From positions 62,001 to 126,000 of the forward strand of contig JABVXV010000029.1 in assembly GCA_013365325.1 (NCBI GenBank): 64,000 nucleotides of DNA, read 5' to 3'. The notes under the pieces were generated by a model that saw only the letters and a list, made by a program, of their open reading frames with translations, did not search any database and was not told the origin of the DNA. The DNA is from Dipetalonema caudispina (lineage: Eukaryota > Nematoda > Chromadorea > Rhabditida > Onchocercidae). The translations under genes were made by a program, and so were the position numbers. Numbering within the stretch: position 1 is the stretch's first letter; every line of letters begins with the position of its first letter. Shown here piece after piece: positions 54,301 through 64,000 of this stretch.

Positions 54301-56524
54301 TTCAACAAATTAAAACTGTCTACTGTCTTTTGTCTTTCTCTCTCTCTCTCTCTCTCTCCCTCTTCATTATTGGATTTTTTGAAATAAACCAAATTTATTC
54401 AAATCGATTTTCCCACTCTATTAATTAATGTTTCCTATCCATTATCTTCGTAAAAAATCATCTTGTTCACATCATTCCTTTTAAATTATACTCCATTTTC
54501 CCTCATACTTTTTTATTTTTATACATTTTTAAAACTTTTAAACTTCTAAACAAGCTGAACACTAGCGCTTATTAGTGATTGAGCTATTTTAACACAACCT
54601 AAAAATATTCTTTTTCAACTTTTAAGCATTTTGATTTAATTTAATCCATATCTAAAATAAAGGAAAAAAAAAGTTATTTTTTGTGAATGAATGAATCGAT
54701 TTAGTCACAATACAACATTCATCACTTTGCTCACAAATTTCATTTTCACCTATTCGATTGATTTCACTTCAATCCTTCGCTTTCATTTAATTTGCTAAAT
54801 TCAATTGGCTTAAGTTAAGTATAAGTGAATTGTTGTTGTGGAAATTTTTTCAGGGTAACCAATTACTTTTCAATCAAATATCTGTTAAGCAACTGCGAAG
54901 ATAAAATCTATTTGAAAAAAAGGCCAATTGTTAAATACATAGTCAGTGTTATGATAAGAAAATGATCAGTTAATAACTTATGCAAATAATAGAAGACATA
55001 GAGAGAAAATTTAAATCAATTTGATCATTACTTAGAGGATAGACAAAACAAAACTGTTATGGATTTTGTGGAAGATTTGAAAAATGCGTGGCTGTCATCC
55101 TTCTGACGGAAGATTATATCCTAAAAAAATTTAACCGGTTAACATGATCGCAACAGAAAGAACTGAAAGAGGTCAACGAAAGATCAATGAATGAGAAGTT
55201 TGAAGATAGTACTGGAATGATGATAAAAGATGTAAATACACTATGAATAACTCGATAAAAATGAACAGAAGAAAATTTAAGATAGGAAAATTAAATTATT
55301 TGGACAAAAAGAACTAAAGCAATGTGATGAAAAAAAGGTCGTCGAATAAAAGGTTATTTAATTAAGTGAGAGAAAGAAAAAAAAAATGTTAACTGAAAGT
55401 TTTTGCAAGGCATTCCCACTTAAACTAATGGGATTGAAGAACAATATGCATGCGAAGAACAACATTAATTAGCCAAATTGCATGTTTGAATTGGTACTGA
55501 ATGGTATCGAAAATTACTGGCCACAAAATATATCTTAGAAAAAGTTAGGTATAGCTTAATTATGAAGTATTAAAAAAAAAAAAAAGAAAAAGATGACCAC
55601 TAAGATCAATGCAACAAAAATAACTATCATCAACAAATTTTATCGAAGCAGAAATTAAATGAGAAAAACTCGGTTGTGAATTTGGATGACTTATCGATTG
55701 AGTATGCGATCGTCAAATTTCAATTACAATGCAACTTAATTGTCGTTGGTATCTCAATTTTACCCATTCCATAGATGTAAAATTCAGACCGTGAATGAAT
55801 ATATGATGGAAGTGCAAATAATAACAAAAAACTGATGTGGAATAAAAATGAAAATTTCAAATTTTCAGAAAATTTAGGAAGAAAAAAAAAAACAAACAGA
55901 GCAACAGTTTTATTTATAATATTTGTTAAAATTAAAAAACGCCAAAAGTTGCTTATTTTCTTCCGCAATATCAGTGTAATTTGAATATTTGGATTTTTTT
56001 TTTTTTATCATCTCTAACATAAAATAAGCCCAAAACATTGAAATTTCTCAAAATCTACGGCTTTTTTTTTTTTTTTTTTGTTTCACTCAATCAGAACAAA
56101 TATTAATATTAAATTTTCTTTTTTATTTTTATAATAAAGAATAAGAGTAATGATGATAGTATGTTAAATAATGATAAGAAAATATTTAAATGTTATTAAA
56201 ATGCAAATAAAATTTATATTAAAAGAATAATATTAATCTTTTAGTGGAAGTGAAAATTTTTGCTAACAAAAACTATAAAATTTTTTCCTAAAATTTTATA
56301 TTATGCTATTAAACATTAAAGACTTCTTTTCTTTTCTTTTTTTTTTTTTTTTTTTTTCCTTCAGTAATTTTTTTCACCAATATAATATATTTTATCATAA
56401 AGATGGTAACAAATATATGCTTAATTAATTGATATATTTTGAAATAAACAAGAAGCTTATTTTTAAATATATTAAATTGATTACGTAAAAGTCTTTCGTT
56501 TAATTATATAGTCGATTTTGTATG

Positions 56525-56566
56525 TCTGTGTATGTGTGTGTATGTGTGTGTGTGTGTGTGTATGTG
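56525..56566 (+). repeat. GT dinucleotide microsatellite
   Basis: TG/GT run with TATG interruptions at regular places. Confidence 0.85.
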
Positions 56567-57218
56567 CAATAATTCTTACTAATAAAGTTTAAGGTTTATT
56601 ATTTATAACGATGCAAATGATCATTGACCATTTAAACAAGTACTCATAAAAGGTATTACTCGTTTGTCGTGGGAAAATTGTATTAGTTAATAATGAAAAG
56701 GTTAGTGAATTCATTGATTTTACAAAGTTTTTTCTTTAAACTAATTCTTATAGCCTTATATATATATATATTTATATCAATTTATTTAGTATTTTTTTTT
56801 TTTTTTTTTGTAATTTAAAATTTTCTATTAGCATATTAGTTATTTTTTTTTTTGTTTTTTTTTTTTAGCATTTAGGCATATATTAAATTAACAATTAACA
56901 AAATGAATGCTTTCTTTAAGTTAGTAAGTCCTTTTTTTTTTTCTCTCTTTTTATTTTCATTTACCTAATAAGTTCCTTTCTTTTTTTCTCTTTTTTTTTG
57001 TTCATTTTTATTTGTTTTTAAAATATTATTAAATTAGAATCGAAATAGAAAAAAAAAAGAAAAAATTAACTATTTCAAATGGTATTAAATTAAATAAACG
57101 ATTATTAAATATCGATTAAATATAATTCTATTATCAATTTATCGCCTTTTTTTTTTCCTCACTAGGATTTCATCAATTATTAGTTAATTAATTAACAAAA
57201 TGATGGGAAAGAAAACAC

Positions 57219-57380
57219 ACACTATTCAATAACTAAAAGCTCAAAGCTAATCATAAAAAAAAAAAAGAAAAAACATAATGTTGTCAGATTTTAAATAGTT
57301 GATACTAAATTATTCAATATTAACCATGATTGAAAATTGTTACGTATGATTATGATTAGCTTTTAGTTATTGAATAGTGT
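57219..57380. repeat. Inverted repeat with 23-nt perfect arms
   Basis: 57219-57241 is the exact reverse complement of 57358-57380. Pairing resumes between 57245-57255 and 57350-57360 once a 7-nt insertion (CAAAGCT) in the left arm is skipped. The loop is about 95 nt. It could be a MITE remnant or a structured RNA; no terminal target duplication was identified. Confidence 0.75.
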
Positions 57381-58171
57381 TAATCAAATTTTAAACTGAT
57401 ATGCTATCATTGTAGTAAACTTATAATTTTCAATAAGAATTATACGCAATAAGTTAATTAATATACGTCATTTTAATTAATAATTTTAACTAATTTATCC
57501 ATATACGATTTTACATACTCTCAACATACTTACTAGGAAAACAACCTAACTATAGGTTACATCTAAGATAAGCTATATTGTTAGGTTCTTATCGATAAAA
57601 ATTACACAACTCATATTTCCCATATATTTTTTGCTTTCCTCATTAATGCTTGGCTAACCATTAATTAGGAATACAAATGGTTGATATTATTGGTGACATT
57701 TAAGCTATCATTCGGAATAACAACAATCATTGGAAAGAATTCCTCCAATAACTACTCTCCTAACTACCTTTATTGCGTTTCGTTGAATATCTTAACGAAA
57801 GAAAAAAAGAAAAAAAAAAATTCAAATTTTATGAATTTTATATGCTAATATAAATTTATAAATATGTTTGTATGTATACGTACGTGTGCATTTGTATACG
57901 TAAACATACGTACATGTAAATATAGATAAGTGAATGAATACATTTCTGCTGTATTTTTTCCTTTTTTTCTTTTAAATTTTGGTAAATTTCAAAAATTGAA
58001 TTTTAATAATTCCCAAAGATAATCTGTTACAATGAAAAAATTTATAAAAATTTGTTGAACTTCGAATAGATCATTAATGGTAAAGTATTGTTATGCAAGC
58101 CGTTTTTCTATTTTTTTTTTTTTTTTTTTTTACTGAAATCATTCAGTATATTATTTCAGAAGATTAGCCCA

Positions 58172-58180
58172 AAATTTTAG
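58172..58180 (+). promoter_or_regulatory. Candidate trans-splice acceptor for the Ras-like gene
   Basis: AAATTTTAG ends 20 nt before the start codon at 58201; another candidate TTATTTCAG ends at 58159. No coding exon precedes them. Confidence 0.35.
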
Positions 58181-58189
58181 CACAACGAA

Positions 58190-58210
58190 ATGTACGCAAG
58201 ATGCGTTTAA
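58190..58210 (+). promoter_or_regulatory. Short upstream ORF overlapping the Ras-like start
   Basis: ATG at 58190 encodes MYARCV and stops at 58208-58210, out of frame with and overlapping the main ATG at 58201. If the transcript starts at the acceptor ATTTTAG/58181, this ATG lies 9 nt from the spliced end and may be skipped or may lower translation. Confidence 0.35.
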
Positions 58211-59117
58211 AATTTAGTTCAACACGTGAACGGCATAATTCTTCCGTTGTTACAACATCTCAATATACACTTTTCGTCTTAGGGGGCTCTAAGGTATGTA
58301 TAACTATTCCATTTTATTAGCTAAATATTTAATTTATAATTTGGTATAGAAAATATTAAATAAGTATTTTAAAATTTATGAAAATTTTATTTGTGTTTAA
58401 TTTAAAGGTTGGTAAAAGTGCCATTGTGGGTCAATTTCTATGGGAAGAATTTGTTAAAGAGTATCGACCAACAGTGGAAGAATTCAATTGGATTGAATAT
58501 AATAAAGATGATGGTAGTAAAACACTTTTACAGGTAGGTACAAATTATTTATTAAATATAGGTAAAGTTTATAGGAATCATTTCTAACCATATAATTTTT
58601 TCAATTAATGAAAGGATTCATTTCAGGTGATTGATTCTAGTGGTTCCCGCGATTTCTTGGCTATGAGACATTTGTATGCAAGAATCGGTGACGCTTTTGT
58701 TGTACGTTTTCTATTTGCAATTGAATAGGTTGTTTGAAGAATAAGATTTGAAGATAAATTTTAATCAAATAAGATCAATTAGTTTTGAGACAAATAATAT
58801 TTGATATTTAGGAAAAAATTGGTTTATTTAAAAATGATAAAATCAATTTTATTCCTTCCTACATATAATTGAATTCAGTTTTAGGTTGTATTCGCAGTAA
58901 ACGATCCGATATCATTGGATGAAGCTAAGGATATCATTAAAGAGGTACGAGTACGAAATACCAAAAAAGCACCAATACTTTTGGTTGCTAATAAAATTGA
59001 TCTGTATGAATGTGAGGAACAATGGGCAGTAAAAGAATGGAGAGTATATGCAGTCGAGAATAAGCTTCATTTTGCTGCTCTTTCTGCTACTGATCTTCCT
59101 CAGGTAACTTTCTACTC

Positions 59118-59163
<46 letters not shown>

Positions 59164-59497
59164 GGCAAGTTTAATTCATGTAAACATAAATAAACTTACT
59201 AATACTTCAAAATACTGAAAACTCCACTGCTGCAAATTGTTTTTCACCATCATTTTCTTCGTATTTGAGAAAGTTAAATTGAATATGAGAAGTTTTGATC
59301 ATTCATTTTAGGTAATCGAGATATTTCGGCGTGTATTAAGTGAACTTGGAAATTTTCATCCATCAAGATTGAAAAAACGCCGTCAATCGATGCCAATTAC
59401 TCGTAGAGGTGGTTGTAATGATCTTGAAGTTAAGGCTATTGAATTACTAACCAGAAAGCATGCTGCAAATAAGAAGAAGTCATGTGTTATATCTTGA
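58201..59497 (+). CDS. Ras-family small GTPase, RASD/Dexras-like, with CAAX box
   Basis: Five exons: 58201-58293, 58408-58533, 58627-58701, 58885-59103, 59312-59497; 232 residues, all phase 0. G1 loop FVLGGSKVGKSAIV, switch I YRPTVEEF, G3 DSSGSRDF, G4 NKID, G5 ALSATD. The C-terminus is basic (RLKKRRQS, NKKKS) and ends CVIS, a CAAX box favouring farnesylation, so membrane attachment is expected. The G1 loop has Ser-Lys at the positions of Ras Gly12-Gly13, and the residue at the position of Ras Gln61 is Ser. RASD-type proteins share the SKVGK loop. Both changes predict low intrinsic GTP hydrolysis. An N-terminal extension of about 20 residues precedes the G domain. The start is chosen because it is the first ATG in frame after a likely trans-splice acceptor at 58180. 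Confidence 0.92.
59119..59163 (+). repeat. ATT microsatellite in the last intron of the Ras-like gene
   Basis: Fifteen or so ATT units, starting shortly after the 5' splice site at 59104. Confidence 0.9.
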
Positions 59498-60900
59498 AGT
59501 GATAAATGATTAGGCTTCTGATCGAGGTCAATTGTCCTCATTTTTTTTTTTTTTTTTTTTTTTTCTTACTAATGAATTTTCATCAGTACCAAACAACTGA
59601 TTGAGTTAATCATAACAATCAATTGAAAATGTAAATATGTCGATGAAATTTTCAGAATAAAGTGATAACAAAATTTTCATGCAATAATTTCTTTCATATA
59701 TCTAAATTGATTCAAATTGATAAATCTTTGCTTAGTATTACATACCATTTTCAATAATGATATAATGAAATACAACATTTAAATTAATAGATATTTCATA
59801 TGTTGAAAATACAAAATTCAACAAATATTTCTCCTTCTGCCTTCTATCCTATAATTGATTTATATTTTGTAGCGATATATTTATTTGTGAAAAATAAAAA
59901 TTGTAATTAACCATTCATTGTACGATTCGAATATCAAAAAAAAAAATCATTTAACACTTATTTTACAATCTTATTAAATATTATCATTTATAGCTTATTT
60001 TTACTATCCAATTTTCATCATTTTTCAATGAAAATAAAATGATAGCTGTAAATAAAACTAGGATTATTTATTTTTTGTTTACATTTGCCGTATATTCTTT
60101 TCAATTTTTTTTTTTTTTTTATAAAATAACACATTGGATAAACTTATATGATTTATGGGATAAAAAAATACATTCATTCTATTTACTTTTATTCAATTGG
60201 TATTTTTTTTTTTCATTTATTCCATTTCAATACTCAATCTATAATAATTTGATGAAAATTAAAATTGTCACAGTATCATTCATACAGTTTTGTACGATTT
60301 TAACAATTAATTACATACGAATGAAAAATGTTGAATGATTCAAAAAAAAAAAAAAAAATGGACTATTCTTTGTTGACAAATTGAATGATTAAAAATGAAT
60401 GTGGTATTTATCACTGATATTGCTATATTATCAATGATTAATTGAATTATAAATTTAACAATTTAACTGAAAAAATTTCATCAATTGGAGTTTTATTTCA
60501 ATTACATTAATATTAATATCTTTATTAAACTTCATAAAATAACAGTATCATGTTTGCAATTATATTCATTTATAACATACTATAAACATATATACATATC
60601 GTATCGTATTCATAATTCTTATATCTACTAATACAGTTCCAATCTTTTACTTATTATTATTATGGCATAGTGACGCATTATTATCCAATAGGATGTGACA
60701 ACTTTTGTTCCATTTCAATATTGATCGATTGGTTAGGGTACAATAGTGATTACATGATTCAGCTATGGTACGACAATGTAGCAATAACAACATCTTCTTA
60801 CTCTTTTCCTTCTTTGCCTTGTCTTTCCATATATAAATCGATCATTACGATAATGTATCAGATTCACTGCATTGCTGTATGTAGTGTTGTTGAATTAAAA
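59498..60900. other. Spacer between Ras-like gene and bestrophin
   Basis: 3' flank of the GTPase and 5' flank of the bestrophin. AATAAA-type words occur (for example near 59655). The open frame that runs into the bestrophin start from 60670 is taken as 5' untranslated, because family members begin at the MTIxYT motif. Confidence 0.55.
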
Positions 60901-63523
60901 ATGACAATTTCATACACAGGTAATTTCTGTCGTCTTTTAATACGATGGAAAGGAAGTTTATGGAGATTAGTTTGGAGAGAATTACTTGTCTTTCTCATCC
61001 TTTACTACATTATTCGTCTTTTCTACAATCAAGTATTACCACTACTAGATAAAGAGAATCCTGAAAAATACAGGTAATTATTTTGTTATGTTTAGTTTAG
61101 ATTGTATATTGGAATTAATCATACCTATTGATAACTTTGCTAATTTTTAATTCAGGTTTGAATTTGAACGAATTTCAATAACATTCGAAAAATACACGAG
61201 GCTGATACCTCTTACATTCTTGTTAGGCTTCTATGTATCCAATGTAGTCATCAGGTACATTATTTCTTAAATAAATACTCTCTTCATATTTATCATTTAG
61301 GAATACTTATCACTGATACAGGTTGATTTTGTGATCGATCAATGCCTCTATATTTCTATCATTAGATTCCTCTATAAAGTTTACTGGAGAAATTGGTGAT
61401 ATTTTTTACATTAGCTGAAATTGTCATCGTCTATAGCAAATACCAGTCTTTTTTTTTTTTTTTTTTTAAGAATTTATATGTAGACTTCTAGGTGGTGGCG
61501 GCAATTTGAGTGCATACCTTGGCCAGAAGACCTACTGTCACTATTATGTACGATAATGCCGGGTAAGGATATTAAAAGCCAACAACGGAGACACACTATT
61601 GCTCGATATATCAATTTGATGGCTGCTCTTGTCTAGTTGGTATTTTTACTATGTGACTATAATAGATTGTTGGAATTCCATCAATTAAGCATACTAATAT
61701 TTTAGTCGTGAAATATCTAGTACGATTCGACGTCGTTTTCCATCGTTTTCACATTTAATGGAAAGTGGACTTCTCACTGATACGGAAATGAAGTTGATTA
61801 ACGAAACTTCGGTTGGTACTACTTAACCTACTTATCATCTTTTCTGCATGATGAGATGACTGGTTGGATATATTCAGGTAGGTATTTGTAACACTAAATT
61901 ATTAGTGTTTAGAAAATGCGGCTTTTTGAAGCGGATTGTAACCTAAAGGTACCTCAGTTTCTTACAGAAAGAAATTAAAAATGTACGATGGATGATACCA
62001 CTTCATTGGGTGCAACAAATTGTCATGGATGAATTGAATGATAACGGGCCTCCACAAGCTCTAGTTAATCATTTCATGCAAGAATTAAGAGCCTATCGAA
62101 CAGCCTTCCGTAAGCTATTGTCCTATGATTGGGTGTGCGTGCCGTTGGTTTATACTCAGGTATTTTTTTTTTCTTGTTGAAATAATGGAAATATTTGTGC
62201 CAAGTGGATGAATGTAAAGTTAGAAATATTTTTGGAGGACGATGGAATAGTAGATTTGCTATTATTTCATATTTGAAAAAGAACTGATAGATATTGATGT
62301 TTGAAGGTAGCAGCTCTAGCCACTTATACATATTTTGGCTTTTGCCTCATAGGCAGACAGTATCTGGATCCGTCGAAAAAATACAGCGATCATGATGTGG
62401 ATCTCATAATCCCAATATTCACAATCTTTCAGTTCCTTTTCTTCGTTGGTTGGTTCAAAGTAAGCGATATATTACATTCCTGAAAATATTTTTCTTTCAC
62501 ATAACCAGTATTAGTTTAACAAAATGCTTTGTTTATAACAAGTTATCAATGTATCTTTGCAGTAGTATAAAAAATTTTTAATCACAAATTTTCTTCCTGT
62601 AGTTAATTGTGCTAAGTTTTGTAAAATAATCCGATAATTTTCGACATTGATGGAAAATATTCAGTTTGAATATCTGCAGTGATCTGTAGTTCAGGTAGGG
62701 CAAGACCTGATGCATCCCTTTGGCACGGATGATGACGATTTCGAGCTTGACTACATTTTCGAGCGTAACGTTAGCGTATCTTTTGCCATCGTTGATCGAC
62801 TTCAGATGAACGATTACGGTCTGTCTCCATATAATTGTATTGCACATAGCAATGTCAAAGTAACATCTATAGTGAATATCTCCATTGTCTTTTTCAATTG
62901 CAGAGCCATTGCAAAAAGACAAATTTTGGGTATCGGATGATTCCGTGACAATATTAATGCCGCGAACGGGTTTAGCTAATCAACACAAACATCGAAAACC
63001 TATCAGACATATCCCCTCTTATAAACCAATCCAAAGTCGTGATACAGAGGAAGGGAAAACGCGATGTAATTTATGGAAAAAAAGATGGTATGGATACGAG
63101 TAAGTTCCATTTACTATATTCCAACAAGTTAGCCAAGAAGTTCAGATTATCTTCTTTCGTTTTATGCTGAATATATTGCACTACTATACCCAGCTGACAA
63201 AAATGCGTAGTCTCTGGGAAGAGCTCTTATTTTTTGGATCGGGAAGTCGATAAGAAAGTTCCTGCTAACTTACCGATTTGCAGTGTAATATCATGGTGAA
63301 CGAAAAGACAGGCATTCTGGTCACAATCGATTGCTATACCAAGCAGTAAATTGATATCACTCTTTCCTTAAATGCAATACGCAGGGCTAGAAGGAAGGCA
63401 TTGATTCCTTTGGCTGGGATGATATCAAAATTTCCCGAAGTATTTTTCGTAAGCATTTTAAAATCAACCAATAGTCAGTATGAAGTCCGGAACAACGAAC
63501 TTGAGAACAAGACACAAATTTAA
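60901..63523 (+). CDS. Bestrophin-family calcium-activated anion channel
   Basis: Nine exons: 60901-61073, 61156-61254, 61492-61635, 61706-61811, 61968-62159, 62307-62459, 62695-62818, 62904-63099, 63385-63523; phases agree and give 441 residues. Start MTISYTG is the family start. Hallmarks: [17 protein letters not shown]; neck helix [20 protein letters not shown] with the Ile, Phe and Phe that line the gate; [86 protein letters not shown], with the acidic run of the calcium clasp. The cytosolic tail is short (about 110 residues). The donor at 61635 (TA/GTTGGT) must be used, since reading on meets a stop. The N-terminus is a few residues shorter than relatives between MTISYTG and the first conserved helix. 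The last exon is the least certain. Confidence 0.93.
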
Positions 63524-64000
63524 AGTTGTCCAAAGCACTTTGATTGGGGTTACGTTTTCGCGCGCTGATTTTGTAGTATTTCTGGAACTATTCCTATGTT
63601 TTTTATTAAAATGTTAAGAAAGACGAAGATAAAAAGACCTGCAAAACCAACATCATTTGTAAAAATAAATATACAACAAACTGAATATTTTTGGTTTCCA
63701 AAAGAACTAGACGGAGTAGCATCTCCCATAACTTGAAAAAGCCTCCACTCTATATTTACAATGGCATGCGAAGAAAGACCTAATGCTGAATAAAGCAGAA
63801 ACTGCTGCACTATGTCTCTACTTAACTGTAATTTCTTACCCCCACTTAAATACTGCACCTTCCTTAAATCTCCTCATATTTCACAGTTCTTATCGTTTTT
63901 GACTATCCTTCCCACTCCTCCCTCCTTTCATCGTGCGCCATTGTTATTGAAGGTAGAAATTTATGTGATAAGTGGAATGCGCTCCAAGGGTTGTGTATTT
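63524..64000. other. 3' flank of bestrophin, no gene recognised
   Basis: A minus-strand frame of 102 codons (63858-63550) has no recognisable motif or splice support. I regard it as chance or an unfinished neighbour. Confidence 0.4.

Larger units (their letters stand above)
50490..58180. other. Large non-coding spacer
   Basis: About 7.7 kb without a supported gene (apart from the weak frame at 50618-50780). Contents: CT repeats (51089-51115, 54336-54358), a GT repeat (56525-56566), very many poly-T runs, and an inverted repeat at 57219-57380. The right part is the upstream region of the Ras-like gene. Confidence 0.6.

Noticed and set aside
57219..57380. Inverted repeat considered as a CRISPR or rho-independent terminator structure
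   Set aside because: The sequence is eukaryotic and there is only one pair of arms with a long loop.
61624..61640. In-frame TAG suggesting a broken bestrophin
   Set aside because: A GTTGGT donor inside the TAG region (after 61635) joins in phase to 61706 and restores the conserved ALVYREIS stretch.
63550..63858. 102-codon minus-strand frame after bestrophin
   Set aside because: No recognisable domain, no splice support, at the window edge.

Overview
The window is AT-rich eukaryotic DNA and most probably comes from a nematode. The genes are intron-rich, with TTTCAG- or TTTTAG-type 3' splice sites and GTAAGT or GTTNGT donors. Three genes have an acceptor-like motif 12-20 nt before their ATG, as expected for spliced-leader trans-splicing. 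Prolyl-tRNA synthetase stands alone, not fused to a glutamyl synthetase, which is the arrangement I know from C. elegans. Long introns and wide spacers full of poly-A/T runs and microsatellites suggest a parasitic, clade III-like nematode rather than Caenorhabditis; that is inference. No tRNA, rRNA, CRISPR array or transposase was recognised.

Layout. About 0.4-13.0 kb, minus strand: a thioester-containing protein of the alpha-2-macroglobulin/complement family. It has its 5' end and about 990 codons here; the thioester domain lies beyond the left edge. 13-22.2 kb: non-coding repeats. 22.2-27.3 kb, minus: the six-transmembrane and C-terminal part of a TRPA-like cation channel whose ankyrin-repeat exons I could not find. 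27.3-39 kb: non-coding, with a 100-N gap flanked by identical 121-bp copies and a 28/29-bp minisatellite. 39.0-43.8 kb, minus: UTP14, a ribosome-assembly factor. 44.4-47.7 kb, minus: prolyl-tRNA synthetase, 646 bp upstream of UTP14 in the same orientation, a candidate operon for translation and ribosome production. 48.8-50.5 kb, minus: an unrecognised, apparently decaying coding locus. 50.5-58.2 kb: non-coding. 58.2-59.5 kb, plus: an atypical Ras-family GTPase. 60.9-63.5 kb, plus: a bestrophin anion channel.

The most interesting feature is in the thioester-protein gene. Two exons of different length and almost unrelated sequence (6205-6379 and 3844-3985) have the same splice phases, and both end in the same conserved F-P-E-x-W-x-W block. 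They look like mutually exclusive exons for the variable bait-like region, with a possible decayed third copy between them. The second notable item is the broken locus near 49-50 kb. All exon models were built by hand from reading frame, splice phase and family knowledge; none has transcript support.
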